Source of the DNA: Iris pallida
Taxonomy: Eukaryota > Streptophyta > Magnoliopsida > Asparagales > Iridaceae
DNA length: 64,000 nucleotides
Reading direction: 5' to 3'
Assembly: GCA_029216955.1 (NCBI GenBank)
Contig: JANAVB010003400.1
Span: forward strand, 11,807,359 to 11,871,358
Shown here: in pieces, positions 59,150 through 64,000 of the stretch
Position numbering within the stretch: the stretch's first letter is position 1
Layout: each line of letters starts with the position of its first letter
Notes under the pieces: model-generated
What the model was told of the DNA's origin: nothing
Database searches by the model: none
What the model saw: only the letters and a program-made list of their open reading frames with translations
Made by a program: the position numbers and the translations under genes

Positions 59150-60225
59150 ATGTTTGATCTACTCAATCTCGGGTGGGTGTTCACGCGGGTTCTGCTGCTG
59201 CTGCACAGCGCAACGTCTTTCTTCAGGGGGGCGCTGATGCTGCTGTCCGGTTCAGCATAATTCAGAGATGTGGGGGCGCTGTTGCTGCTGCCCAGCACAA
59301 CATCACTCAGGAAGCGGGCGCTGCAGCCGCGAAACAGTATAGTACTACTCGGGTGACCCAAAGCTGTGGGCGGCCGGCTATCATCAACGACTCTTGGAAG
59401 GCCCCAACCTTTGGCCTGAAACTGAACATTGATGGACGCATCGGTGCTCCCCCTTGCACGGCCGGCGCGAGGATTATTCGAGACGTCAACAACAACTTTA
59501 TTGGCGCATTTTCGTTCTTCTTGGACAACATTGCTATCTCCGTCCCGGAATTAGAAGCCCTTCTCTTTGCTGCTACTTGGTGTAGAGATAAGAACTGGGT
59601 GATCAATGAGTATGAGACTACTTCCCAGCGCCTCATCAACATCATGTCGGCCAGAGCTCATCCTCCTTGGGCCCTCATTTACAAATACCGAAAAATCTAG
59701 TCTCGCCTCGCTCCCCTCCCGGGTCTACTGTCGGCCTCCTCCCGAGCTAATGGGGTGGCAAAAGCTCTAGCTTCCTTGGCTTTCTCCACGAAGGAAGGAC
59801 ATATCTTCTCTCACCCCTCAGAGCTCCCAGCAGAGATCCGATCCGCTCTCTTGGTGGACGCTACTGTCCCGTAGGCTTCGTGCGGCTCTTATTCATTTTG
59901 GTGGGTGTTCTCTCCCCACATGGTGCTGTAGTATTTCTTGGGATGTTTGGTTTGGCTCCAACGTCCAAGATGTAGCTTGTGTGTTTTATTTTGACTTTGT
60001 GCGGGCATGTGTGCCCCACCACTTGGTTTTTGACTTGGTCACTTGGGTTAGCTCCCAAGTATTTTTGTGCTCCCTTTGGAGATTCTGTTGCTTTAGCTAT
60101 GGGTGGGTGTTGTGGCCCCACATTTTGTAGGCCATTTGGGGAGTCCCCAATGCCAACTGAGCTTCCTGCTCCCTTTTGATTTGAATAAAATATATCCTTT
60201 TCCTAGAAATAAAAACATAAAAAAA
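59150..60225 (+). pseudogene. LINE (L1-type) 3' end with RNase H domain, poly(A) tail
   Basis: The frame 59173-59700 contains an RNase H-like domain of the plant LINE / RVT_3 type: FGLKLNIDG, GARIIRDVNNNFIGAF and SVPELEALLFAATWC. After a TAG the same style continues to about 59872 (ANGVAKALASLAFSTKEG, SALLVDATVP), then a 3' untranslated region with TGTGGCCCCACA-type words and an A-rich end near 60210-60225 with AATAAAATA. The catalytic Asp normally following the ETDS position is replaced (YETTSQ), so the domain is inactive. The GCTGCTGCTG-rich start (59190-59330) may be degenerate linker. RT and endonuclease are missing, as expected for 5' truncation. Confidence 0.78.
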
Positions 60226-61900
60226 ATCTACTCAATCATGAAGTCATAATAAGAGTGAATAAAAAATAGGCCTGGATCTATTTGATATATACATAGCAAG
60301 ATATCAGAGCCATTCAGCTTCAGCACAACCTATGTTTTAATATATGATTTCAAATTCTTTGATACTCCTAGCTATGGTAGTTGTCACATCGACCTATCAA
60401 ATTATGAGTATCTAAGTTGTTCAACAAGTGAAATCTTTAGTATTTTTATATCCGAATAATATGTCATATAATGAGGCAGGAAACACTTAAAAGTTCTATG
60501 AAACTAGTAGTAGTCCATTTATTTAGGAGTTTTGGTTTGACTAAGCCAGATGTTTGGTTACTCCTAAATCATACTTGTGTCATCAGATTTTATTCAACAT
60601 ATGTGTAATTTCACTAATTACTGATATAAGTCCTAGAATAGTGAGCCAAAACTCATAAACGAAGATTAAGTAAACTTTTGGGCTTGGTAACAGATGATTC
60701 ATCTTTACCAATCATATTTACAAATATGATAATCTAAAGTTTTGCAAGAATATTGTATTGGATCAGTAATTTTGAATGAATATGCTAATTAACCTTAACA
60801 AATTTTTAGTTTATCAAGTTTTGATCAGCTTGGGTTAGCTGTAGAGGCCGGTTTTCAGCTTGTGGAGGTCCATAAAGGGATGCTTAAGTACCGTGTTACT
60901 TAGAGCTATTTATGCCCGGTTGCCAAAAGGACCCTTTCGGCTTGTACCCAAACTAATCTCTAATTTAAAAACTTAGATTTATATAGATTTGCAATATCAT
61001 TAAACTATTTTCTTTTTGACTCAATTATTTTGAACGAATCAAGAGAATTATAATGTCATATATTATATGCAAAACAAAGTTTGTCTAACATAAGCATAAT
61101 ATTGTCACCGAACAATATTGTGATTTCTTTGTCTGACTTTGAAATTATAATATTGTGACAATATGATCAGCTAAAGTTCAAACATGCAAATCGACCTAGG
61201 AAAAATATCATATGACTTTAATACAATAATATTTAATACCATAATCATTTCCAAATGATCAGAACTTATTAATAACAAAATAAAAGATATGTTATTTTTT
61301 TATACATTATTTAGAGATAAACCATTCATTAATATCGAAAAATTTAGAAAATAAGATTTACAAATATCAATTTTATAATAATGGACCCAGAAAAATTGTA
61401 TTGCTTACCTTCATCCTTAGCTTGTTTGAGTCTTTTCTAATGAGTCACAATCTCTAATGCTTATGGCTTAAAGAGATAACATTACAAAGATCATGTTAAG
61501 AGTACAAAAATAATTTTGTATTATGTCATCGTTAATAAATTTCTCTTTCATAGACAGTTAAAAATATTTATATTGATTTTTGTCTTTAAGGAAATAGAGG
61601 TTAGTTTGCATATTAATAAAAATGATGCAAAAAAAATTATCATTTGTTCTCTTACAAGTCAAACTTTTACCATAGTATTGGAAACTGAAAAATGTACAAT
61701 CATACAAGATTTTAGAGACAACATTTATATATATATATGACAAAATCTCAACGATATATTGAACTAAACAATATTGAGTCGTTAGATAATATACACACTT
61801 TGTATATAATAACCAAAAAAAGCTAAACAATGTATGTATTTAATGGGCAAAATTTTCCAATATCATCCGATATAAAATATATTGACATATACAAAGTTTA
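60226..61900. other. AT-rich spacer
   Basis: No gene or element end is seen. A slightly GC-richer stretch at 60830-60960 has no identity I can give. Frames are short and of AT-rich composition. Confidence 0.5.
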
Positions 61901-64000
61901 TGTAACACCCAATTTTCCAAATGAGGATAATTTTAAAATTTTATAATTATAATTATTTAATAATTATATTTAAATCATATTATGATTTTTGGTAATTTTT
62001 TATCAATTTAAAACTATTTAAAATATTGAATTGCGATTTTGATGGTTAACTAGTTAAACCCTAGTTTTGCTAAGCCTAGAGACTAACCATGACCATGGGA
62101 GCCTAGTCACATGATTAGAATTTCAAATTACCAATTTTTAGCCTAAGGGTATTTTGGTTATTTTGACTTTTAATGAAAATGAATTTTGATTAATTAAATA
62201 TTGTGCTAATTGAATTGTTAGGGACTAACCTAGTTTTGACTAAACCTAGATGTTAATGATGCTCACGGAGGTTTAGTTAGAAGGTTAGAGACTTAATGGT
62301 TAAGTTAGATTAATAATATCTAGATATTTCATGGTAGGATATTTACCCCTTAGGATATTTGTGAAAAAGAAAGCCTTATGACTAGTTGAACCAATAGAAA
62401 GGCTTAGAATTAGGTGGACAACTCCTAGCCACTCATCTACATAAAAAACTAACCCTAATTCATCTAATGACCAGCCATCAAGTGCCCCCTCCCTTCCTAT
62501 AAAGAATCCTTAAGAAAACCCTTGCCTCTTTTTTGCCTCTACATAGAACCCTAAGTGTTCTTCCCCAAATTAGAGAGCTTCCCTCTTTGATTTGATTTCC
62601 TTTCCCTCACATTCCTCCATCCAAACTTCTTCTAATCCATCCCACACCATCAAGGAAGGATTCTATCCAAGAATTTGGACAAGGTACAAAGGGAGGTGTC
62701 CTTTTGGATAGATCTTCGTATTGGAGCCGTGTCCTAAAGATTTTCATTGGGATTTCACTTCCAATAGGTAAAACCTATCCTCTAACTTGATTTACTTTTT
62801 ATATTAATTAGTTTTGAATCCAAAGGATCCACCCCCATGCATGTGTCCCCTTTAGATTCAATTTTGAGACCATTTGGAGTCCATTTGAGGATGTTATACG
62901 TGTGTCTTGTGTTCTACTTGATAGATCCCAAATTAGGACACCCCATGTGTATGTATGTATGATAATAGTTTAAATATATATTTAAATTTAGTTTTAGAAT
63001 GGTTAGAGAGTGGATTGATCTTAGTTAGGATGGTTAGAATGAGTTTTATTTGGATACTTATGTTGGTATCCAAGTATCTTGGTCAACCCAAATTCGTCAT
63101 AATTTTTATCCACGTTTTTAGTAGCCAGAGCAACTTATAAATATCATAACTTTTAGCTTAGAACTCCGATTTATCTCCCATTTTTTTAAAAGAGCTGTAT
63201 CGAAGTTAGATTTCTAAATATATATTTTAATAAGCCAAATTCATTCTGAAACTTTCTGTAAAATTATTTGAGTGTCAGCTGTACGAAAGACGAACGTGTT
63301 TCGGTGTTTTTGTGATTCCGGAAGCTTTCGGACACGAAAATACGATCCGTTTAAAGTTTCGGAAAGCTAACACAAAGAGCTACGACACACTTTAATCCTA
63401 GAATTTAGTGAAGGCCCAATTGGTACAGTATTGGTTTTTAAATAGAAGAGTGACTATACGACATAGGCATTTTGTGTAACCTAGGAGCCTATGTAGTATG
63501 GATATTAAATGAATGTAGAGTATGTAATGCATGATATGTTAGATGAATGAAATGATATATATATGATATGTATTCTCTTCACATTAATGTACATATATGG
63601 TTGAATGCAAGCATGTACGAATGAAATCAATGTAATGTATGTAAGCAATGCATAAATGCATGAATGAAAGAATGATATACAATGTATGCATGAAAGTATA
63701 TAATGAATGCTAGATACGAATGCAAGGTATACATGTAATATGATTGATATGAATGCATAATGTAATGTAATATATAATGATAGCATGTATGGTAATGTAT
63801 AATATATGATGCAAGTACGTATATGTCCATTGTTTTTCCTTTTCCTTACATTTTCCCTTCCCTTTCCATTTTAGTTTTCCCTTTTTTTCCCTCTTCTATT
63901 TTTACATGTTGTATGTAATGTATATAATGTATAGATGTATGTAAGTATGTAATATGTATGAATGCCATGCATGTAATGAAAATAAGTATATGCATGCAAC
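61901..64000 (+). repeat. LTR of the gypsy B family (third copy, cut by window end)
   Basis: It starts TGTAACACCCAATTTTCC, aligned with the start of the LTR at 21323. The block 63060-63410 is the complement of 19390-19720 in the antisense LTR, including TTTCGGTGTTTT and GATTCCGGAAGCTT. A TATAAAG (about 62499) precedes a CT-rich leader as in an LTR promoter. No polypurine tract or pol precedes it, so it is either a 5' LTR or a solo LTR. From about 63500 it becomes ATGTATGAATG-type degenerate repeats. Confidence 0.7.

Noticed and set aside
59861..60179. Frames in the LINE 3' untranslated region
   Set aside because: No domain and located after the RNase H stop; typical of LINE 3' sequence.

Overview
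This window is a TE-dense stretch of a flowering-plant nuclear genome. The evidence is nested LTR retrotransposons of both superfamilies (Ty1/copia, Ty3/gypsy), a CACTA transposon, MITEs, a LINE tail and AT-rich spacers with long (TA)n runs. Only one host gene looks complete: a two-exon PR-10/Bet v 1 gene at 55524-57210. Its protein looks monocot-like to me, but the species cannot be fixed from this window.

Layout. 1-8436: LTR element A (minus strand), with 2.1-2.2 kb LTRs and a 4.1 kb internal region without recognisable gag/pol. 8437-15485: old non-coding sequence with a 540 bp hAT MITE and a 1 kb tandem duplication. 15486-24910: the 3' end of a Ty3/gypsy chromovirus B (plus strand) whose integrase region is split by an 80 bp GT-AG intron-like insert and then by a 5.2 kb LTR of the same family in antisense. 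Its own 3.6 kb 3' LTR follows, and a third LTR of the family starts at 61901 and runs off the window. 24911-28734: copia debris. 28740-42543: gypsy element D (plus, TSD AGGAG), whose 3' LTR is split by an 8.2 kb CACTA element (34226-42390, TSD CTA). 42838-47960: copia E (minus, TSD GTATA). 48205-55020: copia F (minus, TSD GTAAG), very young, with a single-frame polyprotein broken by three stops. 55026-57340: the PR-10 gene with a MITE in its intron. 57341-61900: a copia tail remnant, a LINE 3' end and AT-rich spacer.

The most interesting part is the CACTA element. It lacks a recognisable transposase but carries pieces of host genes: the last exons of a plastidic glucose transporter, with canonical splice sites at most junctions, fused to a GC-rich fragment of another gene; a piece of plastid-type pyruvate dehydrogenase E1-alpha; and possible further mini-exons. 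All lie on the minus strand. This is the pattern expected of a gene-capturing (Pack-) CACTA. The second notable point is the intron-like insert in the gypsy integrase, whose removal restores the conserved reading frame.

TE boundaries with matching TSDs and LTR pairs are read directly from sequence. Clade names, ages and activity are inference.
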